The notes beneath the pieces are model-generated. The model did no database searches and was not told the origin of the DNA. It worked only from the letters and a program-made list of their open reading frames with translations. A stretch of 64,000 nucleotides of DNA. Origin: Sphingobacterium chuzhouense (lineage in GTDB: Bacteria; Bacteroidota; Bacteroidia; Sphingobacteriales; Sphingobacteriaceae). Within the stretch, counting starts at the first letter, position 1. Each line of letters opens with the position of its first letter. The stretch covers positions 620,001 to 684,000 of the forward strand of contig NZ_JACNYL010000003.1 of NCBI RefSeq assembly GCF_014692525.1, given 5' to 3'. The translations under genes were made by a program, and so were the position numbers. Below, piece after piece: positions 27,373 through 37,987 of the stretch.

Positions 27373-30162
27373 TTATTCACTTTTAAAAATTTGTTCGATC
27401 ATTTCTATGCTTACCTCGTCTTCTGGAGAAAAATCCGGACTCATGGCATATTTTTTCAAACTATACAGAAATTGACGCGCAACCGGACGTTCCTCCATTT
27501 TATTTTTCAGATCCACACTGGTAACTAAGAGGCTGCCCTTACCTACCTTAGCTTCGAATACCAATCCGATCTTTCGCGGATTGTTCCAATCCGGAACCAT
27601 TTGCACCAAAGGCTTCAGCCCAAACGGAAGATGATCCAGTACCATCGGTTTAGAGCGAGCTACAACATCCCACCACTGCCAGTTAGAATGGAATTGGGTC
27701 GGAAAATTTTCCAAGGCAGGTGACTGCGGATCGCAAAGGATACCCAATAAATTGGGCGGCATACCAGACCATACGGTATTCCAGGAAATTCCCGAGAAAA
27801 CCGGATCCGCATCCGAATGAATAGCACCCGTATCGGCCATCAACAGCACTTTCCCACCTTTTTCGAGATAGCGTTTGGTTTTATTATCTAACCGATCGGC
27901 GATGAGCATCTCTTTCGTATTCACTTCCAGCAGTTGGGCCGGATATACCCAGATGTCCCATTCGTTGCTAATGGGTGTTCCCGGTACCTCCATAACTAAA
28001 TCCAGATTTACCGCCTGATCGATATCTGCCAGTGGGATCGATAGTTCACCCAGCGTAATGGGGCTTCCTACGGGAATGGTTTGCTTAGCAAATTCTCCCT
28101 CGGCATGTATTTTTCCATCCGGATATCGTAACGACCAGTGTACAGTGGTTTCCTCCATGGGAGAATCACCAAAATTGGCAAATTGCGCAGTCGCTCGAAA
28201 AACCTGATCGTTGGTCCAAGTAAAAGATTTGGTCCTTAACAACGGTACTCTAGACGATTGGAACCGACGAAATTCATCTGCGCTGACATAAGGCTTGGGA
28301 TCCCAAAAAATATCAACAACACCTACCGGCGCTGTTCCCTGCCCTGGAAAGTCGTTCAATTGCAACATGTGGTAGCCCCCAAATTTTGGTGTTCTTAAAT
28401 AAGACTCCACCTCTTCCTTCTTCATAACGACGGAAAACCTGCCCGAAGCCCGTGTAAAATCTTCTGCCTGATCCAACATTTTCCGATCCCGTAGCAATTC
28501 CCTGAACAATTCGTAATTATACGGTTTTAATACACCCGTATATTTAGGAATCTCGTCAAAATTTGGATATACGCACCACTGCCCGATTTCGTGGGTAATC
28601 ATGGGAACATCATTTTTTACCACGTAATCGGAATAATCGTATTCAGTATCTAAAGGTCGAACATTAAATCGGCTCGTTAAACCTTCCCTCCATCGATGCG
28701 GACGAGCACCATACAAAACATGGTATTCACTTTCCGGGATCAGCGGATAGGCGGCACTTCCCGTATATAGACGCCGAGCATCAGAGGCTTTCCAATGGGA
28801 GACCTGTTCGCTCAAAAACTCCTTTACCTGCGGACCGACCATTTCATTGCCTTCGCAAAACATAATGAACGACGGATGATTGCCGTAGGTCTTTAATATT
28901 CGATCGGCTTCCTCCTTTAGAAAGCGATTCACTTCGGCATCTTTTCCAACGGTAAAACGCCAATCGGGATTCTCTACCTGTAGATAAAAACCTAGTTGAT
29001 CAGCTGCCTGAAAAGCAGCTTCCGGAGGACACCAAGTATGGAAACGCATAGCATTCAATCCATAGGCTATACAGGTATTAAATATACGAAGCCATTCCTT
29101 TATATCCGTCGGAGGATAGCCGGTAAGTGGAAATTCCGCGCTATTGACCGTCCCTCTAATAAACGTCGGCCGACCGTTGAACACAAATTGTGTCCCCTGA
29201 ACCCCCAGCTCCCTTAAGCCATAAGTAACCGAACGTCGGTCTTTCAAGAACGCATCCTGCCCCTTGGCATCGAGCTGAACCGTCAGTTCATATAGGGCCG
29301 GATTAAACTCATCCCACAGCTGTAGATCGGATCCGAGGTCAAGTTCTCTTTCCACAAAAATGACCGAATCTTTCCCGGCAAAATCAAGCTGTGTTAAGGG
29401 AAAAGATATTGGATTGTCCGAATTGACCACTTTGTTGCCAAAGGTAAGCGAACCTTGTACGTCGGATTGTGTTTCATTGGCAATCTCCATACGTACCTTC
29501 GCCTTTTTCGCAGGAATGTCGGGATATACCTGTATATCCTTAAGAAAAACCTTATCAAATGCCTGTAAACGAATTTCACCTACAATCCCATTCCAGTTCG
29601 TCTGTGTTTCGGCACTGATGGCATGCGCATATTCCAAGTCGTAAATTTTATCATTATTTACCCGTATACGGACGGTATTTTTTTTACCGGGCTGGACCAG
29701 GCTGCCTACGTCATAGACATGAGGTACAGATAAACTCTCTTTTTTTCCGGCAGGTTTTCCATTCACCCATACGCGCGTTTCCCAATGTGGACGTTCAAGG
29801 AAAAGCTCCACTGCCTTATTCTCCCATTCCTCTGGCACGAAAATTTCCTTTTCATACCAGGCTATGCCTTTATATTCAAAAGCACGGGTCAGCCGTATCG
29901 AGGTCATATCCAGTGTTTTGTTGCCTTTGCCAGCTTGATCGGTAGAGCCCGGAAGCGTGATGGTTTCTGTCAGTTGTGGAAGCAGTTGAACACCGTTGCT
30001 GTTGATGCCTGTCTCAAAGGGATCCAACTTAAATTTCCAGATACCTTCTAACGGGAGCACGTTATCTGGACGGCGTTCGATCTCCTGGGCGGAGAGCTGT
30101 GGAAAGTTCAGGAGCAATATCAATAGAATGACGGCAGAAAAAATAAAGTGTACGAATTTCAT
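27373..30162 (-). CDS. GH2 family exo-glycosidase (first of three paralogues)
   Basis: 929 residues with a signal peptide (MKFVHFIFSAVILLILLLNF). Order: GH2 sugar-binding domain (about 35-205, with HAISAETQTNWNGIVGEI), immunoglobulin-like domain (about 205-320), TIM barrel (about 325-650), then C-terminal beta domains. The acid/base Glu440 is in MFCEGNEMVG and the nucleophile Glu525 in MITHEIGQWCVYPNF. GH2 contains beta-galactosidases, beta-glucuronidases, beta-mannosidases and others, so substrate is not assigned. The galactonate pathway under the same predicted control favours a galactosidase for at least one of the three. Confidence 0.92.
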   Translation of the reverse strand: MKFVHFIFSAVILLILLLNFPQLSAQEIERRPDNVLPLEGIWKFKLDPFETGINSNGVQLLPQLTETITLPGSTDQAGKGNKTLDMTSIRLTRAFEYKGIAWYEKEIFVPEEWENKAVELFLERPHWETRVWVNGKPAGKKESLSVPHVYDVGSLVQPGKKNTVRIRVNNDKIYDLEYAHAISAETQTNWNGIVGEIRLQAFDKVFLKDIQVYPDIPAKKAKVRMEIANETQSDVQGSLTFGNKVVNSDNPISFPLTQLDFAGKDSVIFVERELDLGSDLQLWDEFNPALYELTVQLDAKGQDAFLKDRRSVTYGLRELGVQGTQFVFNGRPTFIRGTVNSAEFPLTGYPPTDIKEWLRIFNTCIAYGLNAMRFHTWCPPEAAFQAADQLGFYLQVENPDWRFTVGKDAEVNRFLKEEADRILKTYGNHPSFIMFCEGNEMVGPQVKEFLSEQVSHWKASDARRLYTGSAAYPLIPESEYHVLYGARPHRWREGLTSRFNVRPLDTEYDYSDYVVKNDVPMITHEIGQWCVYPNFDEIPKYTGVLKPYNYELFRELLRDRKMLDQAEDFTRASGRFSVVMKKEEVESYLRTPKFGGYHMLQLNDFPGQGTAPVGVVDIFWDPKPYVSADEFRRFQSSRVPLLRTKSFTWTNDQVFRATAQFANFGDSPMEETTVHWSLRYPDGKIHAEGEFAKQTIPVGSPITLGELSIPLADIDQAVNLDLVMEVPGTPISNEWDIWVYPAQLLEVNTKEMLIADRLDNKTKRYLEKGGKVLLMADTGAIHSDADPVFSGISWNTVWSGMPPNLLGILCDPQSPALENFPTQFHSNWQWWDVVARSKPMVLDHLPFGLKPLVQMVPDWNNPRKIGLVFEAKVGKGSLLVTSVDLKNKMEERPVARQFLYSLKKYAMSPDFSPEDEVSIEMIEQIFKSE

Positions 30163-30174
30163 AGAACATTAACG

Positions 30175-31773
30175 TTAGAGATAGGTTGCAACCACTGTCA
30201 CAACGGATTTAGAATTTAATTTAATTTGATTGGCACTTGCAGTTGATTTTTCAAGATTTCGGTGCGCATCGGTTGTATATACATTTACTTGCTCATCAGT
30301 CAGTTTAAAGGACGCTGATAAGTCGGTAAGCTCGAGTGTTTTTTCCTGATCTTGTGGATTAACCAGAACCACAACCAATTTTTTTTCGGTTTCATCTTTA
30401 TAGGCAGATACCATCAATGTATTAGCTGCTTTTATCGGATCCGGCATATCTTTTACCGTTGCCTCAATTCGTTGCATTCCCGGACGGATAAATCGCGCAA
30501 AATTACCGAAAGACCACAGTTGTTTAGAATCTAATACTACACCATCTTCCTTACTGCCCGAAGGATCCATTTTTCCGTCGGGCGTGTTGATGTATACCAG
30601 TGCATCACTATAATCATAAGGGCTCATAGCCAACCACCAATGCCAGGCACTTACGTTGGCAATCGCCAGGTCATGGTGCAGTACTTTAGCCACGTATAGA
30701 CCATAGTCCATACCTGTATTACGCGGGTAACCACTGTATTGATCACAGATATTCCCCAAGATCCCGAATTCGGTTTGCCAGGTTTCCAACGTCGGTTCTA
30801 CCTGATTCACCTTGGCCGCAATTTGCTGGCGAACAGAAATCATATTATCATCCGGACAGGTCGTGAAGTAGCTATGGCCGGAAATCGCCTTTCTTACCTG
30901 AGGCAGATTACCAATATAGTTTGGTGAAGTGGAAGAAAAAAACTGGTTTATCTGATCACCCCTACCGTCGTTATTCCGCGAATATAAAAAGTCCCACTGC
31001 CCGGCCTCTCCGATCACGATCTCCGCGTTTCCCTCCTTCATTTTATCAGACAGTAATCGTGTTAAGGCGGCTATTTCAGAATTTTCAGCCTGCGTTCCTT
31101 CCTGGCTTGCGCCATCTTCTTTTCCCCACTGCCATTGCGGTTCGTTTACAGGGCTTAAGAAATCAAACTGAAAGTGTTCCGTTACCTTCGCCATAAAATC
31201 GGCATAAGCTTCCAGTTTCCCTTCTTGAATATTCAGGGCTGTACCGGTCGGTAGGTTATAGGCCTTTCCATTTTTTGTCATGAAGACTGGCGGTGTTAAG
31301 GAAAAACCAAGGGTATGTTTCACGCCGCGAGATTTGGCGGCCTGTAAGAACCATTGCTGTCCTTGCTGCTTGCTCCAGTCGTACTCACCAGCCTCGTTTA
31401 GAAAACATTCCTCCCGGCGCCACTCGTCGGCGATATTACTTTCTTTTCCTTGTTCATAACTACCTCCCCCGATATTAAATCTCCATAAGGATAAACCAAT
31501 CCCTATTGGATTACCGTTATCGAGTGTGTCGGTACTAAACAAGAGATCCGCTACCTGGTTTTTCTTTTTGTCGTCAGCCCATTGTCCGACGAACTTACCA
31601 GACCAGCAATCTGATGCGCCGAAGCTATGGATCGTTTGTTTGACTACACCTGCATCGATCTCCACCCGAATATGTGCGTCGATATCTGTGGTTGGTTTTT
31701 CTGTTGTTGTGGGCTTACCACAAGCCATGGTAAGCCATAAAAAATGTATAAATAAATTGTTTATCATCATCAT
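30175..31773 (-). CDS. GH30-like glycoside hydrolase lipoprotein
   Basis: 532 residues with a short signal ending in lipobox LTMAC (Cys18). Three consecutive ATGs open the frame, and the first overlaps the SusE stop as TAATG. A (beta/alpha)8 barrel (about 40-420) has RFNIGGGSYEQG, LTPPVFMTKNGKAYN, the acid/base Glu211 in SPVNEPQWQW and the nucleophile Glu335 in TWQTEFG. A beta-sandwich follows (about 430-532). NEPQW in place of the common NEP-x context and the TEFG motif resemble the GH30 branch with endo-beta-1,6-galactanases. That subfamily call is inference. As a lipoprotein next to SusE it may be the surface endo-enzyme of the locus. Confidence 0.87.
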   Translation of the reverse strand: MMMINNLFIHFLWLTMACGKPTTTEKPTTDIDAHIRVEIDAGVVKQTIHSFGASDCWSGKFVGQWADDKKKNQVADLLFSTDTLDNGNPIGIGLSLWRFNIGGGSYEQGKESNIADEWRREECFLNEAGEYDWSKQQGQQWFLQAAKSRGVKHTLGFSLTPPVFMTKNGKAYNLPTGTALNIQEGKLEAYADFMAKVTEHFQFDFLSPVNEPQWQWGKEDGASQEGTQAENSEIAALTRLLSDKMKEGNAEIVIGEAGQWDFLYSRNNDGRGDQINQFFSSTSPNYIGNLPQVRKAISGHSYFTTCPDDNMISVRQQIAAKVNQVEPTLETWQTEFGILGNICDQYSGYPRNTGMDYGLYVAKVLHHDLAIANVSAWHWWLAMSPYDYSDALVYINTPDGKMDPSGSKEDGVVLDSKQLWSFGNFARFIRPGMQRIEATVKDMPDPIKAANTLMVSAYKDETEKKLVVVLVNPQDQEKTLELTDLSASFKLTDEQVNVYTTDAHRNLEKSTASANQIKLNSKSVVTVVATYL

Positions 31774-33374
31774 TAATTTTCTATTCTCACTAAACGGAAT
31801 CTTTGTAATGCCAGGTCATAAGATGCTTTATACGTTCCTGCCGGAGACGTCGAAAAGCCCCAATTGGCACCTCCTCCGCTAGGCCCTACTGGCCCAACTA
31901 TAGTCAGTAAATCGCCGTAATCATCTATCATGTTATTCCGTGCCGCCACTAAGCGAAACCATCCTTTACCCCAAATGTCTCCGCCCAGAACAGCAACCGG
32001 AGCGTTCAAACTCATGTTTGAAGAAGCACCATTGGTCGTAAACGTACCTGTAAATAAGTATTTATTTGTCGCATCACGCACAAGTTTGGGGGAGGTTGCT
32101 TTTTCCGTCCAATCTGCCGTACCCACAACCGTGGTTCCTGTTACCGCCATATAATCCCATGGCTTGGCGTCAGACCATCCCGGATATTTGACCGCATCAT
32201 TCATGTTGATATTCGGTGTATAAGACACTGCCCGGACAGTCCGTTGGGTTAGATCCACTGTTATCCTATAATACCCACTTGCCGAAACGGGAAGCTTAAA
32301 GGAGGCCGCAGAAAGATCTGCCGTTAGATCTCCAGGGCTGGAAGCACTCATCGCGATGACATTATCCCCATTTAAGCTATAGTTCACTTGCGACTGATTG
32401 TTGCCAGTAAAAGGCTTTTCATTGTTCAAGAATGCAATAAAACGGATGTTGTCAGCGCTTTTATTAGGATAATAAATATTCAATGCAAAAGTATTTGTAC
32501 CTTCCCGTTCCATTGATAGTAGGGTACCTATACCTCTGCTTCCTCCCATATGATCGTAACCTTGGCGGATAACCTCTTCCTCAGACTCGGCATCCGAAAG
32601 ATACAAGCGATCAGGAAAACCGATGGATATATCACCCCCCACCGTCTTTTTGTTGCCACTTTCATCTACCGATCGTACAATATATTGGTATCGTCCAGCC
32701 TTTTCACTCGGAAGTGTAAAGGTTTTTGCGTACTGATAGCTGATTTTCTCTTCATCGCTATCCGGCTCGATAATCTCCTCTTCCATAAACGGCTGTCCAT
32801 CCGCAGATTCCCCCCATACCCTCACTTCAATCGATGCAATAGCTTCATCCTCGATCGTAGCTTCAATATCTATATCGATAGGTTCGCCCGAAAACCCGAG
32901 GTATTGCGTCACAGTGGGTTTTATAATTTCAATTTCAGGTGGCAAAAGATCTGGATCATATCCCGGAATCTGGTTTTTATCCGATAGATCTTCTACGTCT
33001 ACACTACCTTTAATAATTCCACCTTTTGTATTGGTAATCGTGAATTCGACTAGATGCTTCGTCTTATTCACATCTTTGGCAACCAAGAAGGTGTCAATAA
33101 TCGTATAGGAGGTTTTATTGTCTACAGTCAATGCAGAGTCAATCTTCCATTCGCCATTTTTAATATGTACTCCGGTGATGCCTTCTGTGTCTTCCAGTTC
33201 GGCATGTATCGCCAGTTTATATTCCGGGCCAATCCACAATAGTTTTGCAGAGGCATTCTCTAACTGCGGAAGTGCTGGCGATTCCGTATCGGGAAATACG
33301 AGCGTCTTGCTACAGGAAAATAAATAAAATACGACAGCGATGATGCTCAATAATTTCAAGGACAAGGTTTTCAT
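31773..33374 (-). CDS. SusE/SusF-like surface glycan-binding lipoprotein
   Basis: 533 residues with lipobox YLFSC (Cys21). It follows SusD in the operon, the usual position of SusE-like proteins. Immunoglobulin-like segments (about 35-130 and 145-255) are followed by carbohydrate-binding domains, the last ending GTYKASYDLALQRFRLV, a typical SusE C-terminus. An NG/GP-rich loop (IVGPVGPSGGGANWGFST) is notable. It should sit on the cell surface and hold the glycan for SusC/SusD uptake. No catalytic motif is present. Only the position and C-terminal pattern support the family, since SusE-like proteins are poorly conserved. Confidence 0.78.
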   Translation of the reverse strand: MKTLSLKLLSIIAVVFYLFSCSKTLVFPDTESPALPQLENASAKLLWIGPEYKLAIHAELEDTEGITGVHIKNGEWKIDSALTVDNKTSYTIIDTFLVAKDVNKTKHLVEFTITNTKGGIIKGSVDVEDLSDKNQIPGYDPDLLPPEIEIIKPTVTQYLGFSGEPIDIDIEATIEDEAIASIEVRVWGESADGQPFMEEEIIEPDSDEEKISYQYAKTFTLPSEKAGRYQYIVRSVDESGNKKTVGGDISIGFPDRLYLSDAESEEEVIRQGYDHMGGSRGIGTLLSMEREGTNTFALNIYYPNKSADNIRFIAFLNNEKPFTGNNQSQVNYSLNGDNVIAMSASSPGDLTADLSAASFKLPVSASGYYRITVDLTQRTVRAVSYTPNINMNDAVKYPGWSDAKPWDYMAVTGTTVVGTADWTEKATSPKLVRDATNKYLFTGTFTTNGASSNMSLNAPVAVLGGDIWGKGWFRLVAARNNMIDDYGDLLTIVGPVGPSGGGANWGFSTSPAGTYKASYDLALQRFRLVRIEN

Positions 33375-33404
33375 ACTGTTTTCTAATTAGTGTACGTTTC
33401 TTTC

Positions 33405-35138
33405 TTACCAGCCCGCATTTTGTGTTAATGCCCCACCACTCTTCAATACTTCCATTTCCGGGATCGGGTATAGATACATTTTCTCTTCAAACACTCGGTT
33501 TTCGGCTTTAACTACTAAATAATCAAAGCTGCCGTCCGAATTTCTAGTGATCTGCATAGCCATAATGGGTAGATTCTCCGTTTCCTCCGCAATCTTCCAT
33601 CGCCGAACATCAAAGAACCGGTGCTCTTCAAAAGCGAGCTCTACCCTTCTTTCATTTTGAATACGTTCGCGCATCTCCTGCTGCGAAAGTCCAGGGGGCA
33701 GGATCGGCATTTCCACTCCTGTCCGCCGGCGAATCCGGTCGACCGCGGCTTTCGCCGACATCGAGTAACCATTGGTCGCTTCTGGCCCATAAGCTTCATT
33801 CATGGCTTCGGCAAAATTCAGTAGGACTTCAGCATATCGGAATAATAACCAGGTATGTACACTCGATTCGTTTCTGGCTAAATCGAGGTTCTCATCTACG
33901 AATTTCCGAAGGTAATAGCCCGTTGTAGTCGCTTTCCTTTTACCCAATCCGTCCAGCCCTCCTATCCATGCTTCGACCGGACGCCCCTTAAATTGCGTGT
34001 CATTCGTCAAAATCGAAAAACCTAGGCGAGGATCTCGTCCCTGATATGGATTTTGCGGGTCATATCCAGATCCCGGTTCCGTAATGGGCACGCCCGTAGC
34101 TTTCATCTCATAAGCATCGACCAAGTTTTGTGAAGGAGAAGTACTTCCCTGTCCCCCTTGTGTGTATCCTATCGGGTAATTCATTTTTTCAAAATCATTA
34201 CGGTTCCAGCCCTGTTGTGCAAATATGACTTCCGTGTTTCCATCGGCTCCATTACCCAGTCTAAAAAGGGCTCTGTAATCGCTATGTAGACCATATCGGT
34301 TCATCGCAATAATATCATGTGCCGCCTCAGCGGCGTGTTCCCATTTTTCGATGTCGTTGGATGGATTGTGAAGCGGGCTAGCCGCATACAGTAGCAAACG
34401 TGCTTTTAAGGCTAAAGCCGCTCCTTTAGTAACGCGCCCGCGCCACTTATCGGAATCAAAGCCTACCCAAGTATCTTTCAAATGGGGCAAAAGGGAATCG
34501 CATTCATTTTTTATGAAATCTACACACTCTTCGAAACGCTGCCGTCCTAAACTATTCAATTCCTCCGCACTGTATTTGGTCGTCGTCATGATCGGTACAC
34601 CGCCATAACGCTTGATAAGCTCAAAATGATAGTAAGCCCGTAGAAATCGCACCTCTGCCCGCAGCCAGGCAATGTCCCGTACATCGTATTCGTATTTGCT
34701 TTTATTATCTGCATCCAACGTGTCCCTAAACACGATTTCTTTATAATTTATGGAGTTTTCTAAAAAAAGATTTGCCCGCCGGATGCCCTGATAAAAATGC
34801 TGCCAGGCCGATTCGGGATTTTCCACTGCCGTCCACGTACCCAGATTAAATTTCTGAATCAACGAATTGATATCCGCATGGTCGGCTTCGTCACAAGCGG
34901 AGGCGAGCATCGCATTATTGATACGATGAAATCCAAATTGACCGAAAAGAAAGGCGTAAACACCGTAACCGGCCTCACTCATACGTTCGTAGTTGACAAA
35001 TACTTCGTCCTCTCTATAATTGGATTCTATTTCTCTATCCAGATAATGACGGCATCCGACAAAAGTGGATAAAACTACGATTATCGCTACGGTCAAACCC
35101 GTGAATTTTATGTAAGAACTGTTCATAATCAAATCCAT
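33405..35138 (-). CDS. SusD/RagB-type glycan-binding lipoprotein (first pair)
   Basis: 577 residues with lipobox TFVGC (Cys29 from the first ATG). An ATG at 35126 is an alternative. The start overlaps the SusC stop by one base (TAATG), so the two are coupled. SusD hallmarks: WLRAEVRFLRAYYHFEL, an RVTKGAALALKARLLLYAASPLH helix pair, NERRVELAFEEHRFFDVRRW, and the C-terminal MYLYPIPEMEVLKSGGAL ending in QNAGW. It forms the lid over the SusC barrel on the cell surface. The glycan is unknown. Confidence 0.95.
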   Translation of the reverse strand: MDLIMNSSYIKFTGLTVAIIVVLSTFVGCRHYLDREIESNYREDEVFVNYERMSEAGYGVYAFLFGQFGFHRINNAMLASACDEADHADINSLIQKFNLGTWTAVENPESAWQHFYQGIRRANLFLENSINYKEIVFRDTLDADNKSKYEYDVRDIAWLRAEVRFLRAYYHFELIKRYGGVPIMTTTKYSAEELNSLGRQRFEECVDFIKNECDSLLPHLKDTWVGFDSDKWRGRVTKGAALALKARLLLYAASPLHNPSNDIEKWEHAAEAAHDIIAMNRYGLHSDYRALFRLGNGADGNTEVIFAQQGWNRNDFEKMNYPIGYTQGGQGSTSPSQNLVDAYEMKATGVPITEPGSGYDPQNPYQGRDPRLGFSILTNDTQFKGRPVEAWIGGLDGLGKRKATTTGYYLRKFVDENLDLARNESSVHTWLLFRYAEVLLNFAEAMNEAYGPEATNGYSMSAKAAVDRIRRRTGVEMPILPPGLSQQEMRERIQNERRVELAFEEHRFFDVRRWKIAEETENLPIMAMQITRNSDGSFDYLVVKAENRVFEEKMYLYPIPEMEVLKSGGALTQNAGW

Positions 35139-37951
35139 TAAAAATTAACACTTAGACCCGCTGTATACGTCTTGATAACGGGATAGCCCACGCTCAGCGT
35201 TTCGGGATCCACATCCACGTCTAAAGCGTCCCAACTAAATAAATTCAATCCACTGATGTAAACCCTTATTTGTTCCATACCTATTTTTCGGGTCAGACTT
35301 GTAGGAATAGAATATCCGAGCTCTACGTTTCGGAGGCGCAGCACATTCCCGTTTCGAACCCAGAAAGTAGACGAGCGGTAGTTATTGGCATTCGGTTCGG
35401 TAGTCAACCGCGGAAAGGTAGCCGAAGCGTGTGTTTCGGGAGTCCAATGCCCATTCACCGCCCAGTCAGAAATATTAGCATCGTTGGCAAAAGGCTGGAA
35501 CATGTATCCATTTAAGTATACACTGCGATTGGCCATCCCCTGCAAAAAGAAGTTTAGGTTGAATCCTTTATAGGTAGCTCCCGCGTTTAGCGCAAAGCTG
35601 ATCTCCGGATAACTATGGCGACCGATAGCAATTTCGTCGTTTACGTCAATGATTCCGTCGCTATTCTGATCTCGGTATTTTAGGTCACCGGGGCGTACAT
35701 CCGAAAAAGTGTGTAGCGGGCTCGAGAAGATGTCGCTTTCATCTTTAAAGAAACCAATAGCTTCCAGGCCAAAGTACTGACTGACTGCCCGCCCTTCTCG
35801 ATAGCTATACGCTTCTTTTTTAGGTGTCTCATAGCTTTCTTTAATTTGGTTACGGACAAAGGAAAACCACCCTCCAACAACATAGCCGACATCACCCGCC
35901 TGGCCGTTAAAGTTCATTTCCACCTCTGTCCCATAGTTGATTACCCGCCCTCTGTTTTCCATTTTTCCATCTGTAAAACCAGACAAGGCCGACGTGACAT
36001 TGCCCATATTGACTAGAATATCCGATCGGTTTTCGTGGAAGAAATCCACATTCAGGCTCAGTTTGTTTTTAAACAGCCGCATATCAGCACCTACATTATA
36101 AATCCGTCCTTTCTCCCAGGTTATCTCCGGATTGGCTATTCCCAATTGTATTAGCCCATTGTACCAGGTTTGGCCAGGCCCGAAGTAATAGCCTTGACTG
36201 TTTTGCACACCCCAATACTGATTATAATTAAAACGAGATGCTCCCTTATCATTCCCAACAATCCCTGCCGAAGCCCGAATTTTTAGATAGTCCACCAAGG
36301 CTTCCTGATTCCAAAACTCCTCTTTATGTACCAGCCATCCGGCAGAAAGCGCGGGAAAGAACCCAAAGCGATGACCGGGAGGATAGTTTTCAAGACCGTA
36401 ATATGAAAAAGCAGCCTCGAAGTAATACTTCTGTTGGAAGTTATAGTTAAACCGCCCCAACAACGCCTGCATGGCAAAGGGAGATTGATTACCCAGTACA
36501 GTATATTGGTCCTGTTGATACATCAGCATTCCACTATATTGATGATCACCAAAGGTTTGCAGGTAGTTAAAGCCCGCCTGAAACAACAAGCGGCTATTTT
36601 CATAGTCATTACCGGTTTGTACCGTTAAGTCCGTATCCAATCCGCGCTGAAGAAAATACACCGAATCCATACCCGAAGTAGATTGGGTGTATATCGGCTC
36701 AAAATAAGCGTAATTACGCGTTTTGTCGTAGCGGTTCTGAAACAGGTTGTCAAACAGTGCCGCACCAAACACATCGAGACCTTTCGTAATAAAATCCAGT
36801 TTTTGGGTCAGCTTGAAATTGGCCTGCACGTTTCTGTCGTGTCGCGATTGGTAGCCCCGTTCCAGCACATCGCCTATTGGATTATTCGGAAAGTTTGCAC
36901 TGCCGGTCACCGTACCTTCAGGCGTTCTTACAGGATAAAGATTGGGTGCATAAGTAGCCATGTTTTTCCAAAGCGCTTCGGTAGAGACAGGCGGAAATTT
37001 ACGATCCTGTATATTGCCTCCCAGACCGATCTGCGCTGTTAGATTGCGTGTCACGTTCAAATCCACGTTCGCACGGAAATTCATTGCCTGAAAGCCGATA
37101 TTGGCATTCCGTTCCTGGTCGGTGTTGGCATAAAGTCCCTGATTGTCCATATAGCCCAGCATCACAAAGTATTTAGCGGTCTCATTACCTCCCCGAAAGG
37201 TTAGGGAATAGTCTTGGATGGGAGCATTTTTTTGAAGTACCTCCTCATACCAATTGACGTCGGGATACAAGTACGGGTACGGATCTGTTCCTGCCCGGTA
37301 GCCCTCTAGTTGAGTCTGCGTGTACAACCTCGAAAAACCGTCGTTTGCTAAGGCTTCGTTATAGAGTCTGGCATAATCGTAAGAACCGGCAAACTTCGGA
37401 AGTTGTGTCGCTTGTTGAGAACCGTAACGCGCGTTGAAGGTAATCTTAACCTTATCACTGATTTCGCCCCGTTTGGTCGTGACGAGCAATACACCGTTGG
37501 CGCCTTTCATACCGTATAGCGCTAGTGCTGCTGCATCTTTCAACGCAGTTACACTCTCAATCTCATCGGGAGATATATGGCTCAGGCTATTTATTTGCAA
37601 ACCATCTAACATGATCAAATGTCCGTTGTTGCCCGTGGTATGTCTGCCTCGGATCATAAAACTCGGATCATCAAATCCCGGGGCACCTCCGTTCTGCGTG
37701 ATCGTTACCCCCGGCAGCCTCCCAATCAATGCATTCGAGAGTGAGGCTGTATGCGTTTTGCGTAAGGTAAATCCGCTGACGTGTGAGAGGGAGCCTGTCA
37801 CCGCATCCGAATTTTGGACGCCATAGGCAACGTGAACCAGGGAATCCGCAGGAGGTTCGGTGCCCTGCGCAAGCAAAAATAGCGGCAGCGAACAGCACCC
37901 AACCAGAAGGATTCTAAAACCTAGATTATGTCTTTTGAATGGAAATATCAT
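35138..37951 (-). CDS. SusC/RagA-type TonB-dependent transporter lacking the N-terminal CPD-like domain
   Basis: 937 residues, signal peptide ending about residue 29 (PLFLLAQ). The plug begins almost at once (VHVAYGVQNSDAVTG, then LIGRLPGVTITQNGGAPG, FMIRGRHTTG, YGMKGANGVLLVTTKRG). The roughly 80-residue carboxypeptidase-D-like domain found in the other two SusC proteins here is absent. The beta-barrel follows to the C-terminal GLSVNF. It imports oligosaccharides across the outer membrane, driven by TonB. It is paired with the SusD 1 bp downstream. Whether LVHVAYG acts as the TonB box is inference. Confidence 0.94.
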   Translation of the reverse strand: MIFPFKRHNLGFRILLVGCCSLPLFLLAQGTEPPADSLVHVAYGVQNSDAVTGSLSHVSGFTLRKTHTASLSNALIGRLPGVTITQNGGAPGFDDPSFMIRGRHTTGNNGHLIMLDGLQINSLSHISPDEIESVTALKDAAALALYGMKGANGVLLVTTKRGEISDKVKITFNARYGSQQATQLPKFAGSYDYARLYNEALANDGFSRLYTQTQLEGYRAGTDPYPYLYPDVNWYEEVLQKNAPIQDYSLTFRGGNETAKYFVMLGYMDNQGLYANTDQERNANIGFQAMNFRANVDLNVTRNLTAQIGLGGNIQDRKFPPVSTEALWKNMATYAPNLYPVRTPEGTVTGSANFPNNPIGDVLERGYQSRHDRNVQANFKLTQKLDFITKGLDVFGAALFDNLFQNRYDKTRNYAYFEPIYTQSTSGMDSVYFLQRGLDTDLTVQTGNDYENSRLLFQAGFNYLQTFGDHQYSGMLMYQQDQYTVLGNQSPFAMQALLGRFNYNFQQKYYFEAAFSYYGLENYPPGHRFGFFPALSAGWLVHKEEFWNQEALVDYLKIRASAGIVGNDKGASRFNYNQYWGVQNSQGYYFGPGQTWYNGLIQLGIANPEITWEKGRIYNVGADMRLFKNKLSLNVDFFHENRSDILVNMGNVTSALSGFTDGKMENRGRVINYGTEVEMNFNGQAGDVGYVVGGWFSFVRNQIKESYETPKKEAYSYREGRAVSQYFGLEAIGFFKDESDIFSSPLHTFSDVRPGDLKYRDQNSDGIIDVNDEIAIGRHSYPEISFALNAGATYKGFNLNFFLQGMANRSVYLNGYMFQPFANDANISDWAVNGHWTPETHASATFPRLTTEPNANNYRSSTFWVRNGNVLRLRNVELGYSIPTSLTRKIGMEQIRVYISGLNLFSWDALDVDVDPETLSVGYPVIKTYTAGLSVNF

Positions 37952-37987
37952 AATTTATTAATCTTTATCATAAAACAAAGCTTATAC

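Noticed and set aside
33390..33397. GTGTACGT between the SusE and SusD genes, resembling a half-site of the nagA operator
   Set aside because: Only one half is present, there is no -7 box in the nagA arrangement, and it sits inside a 30-bp operon gap.
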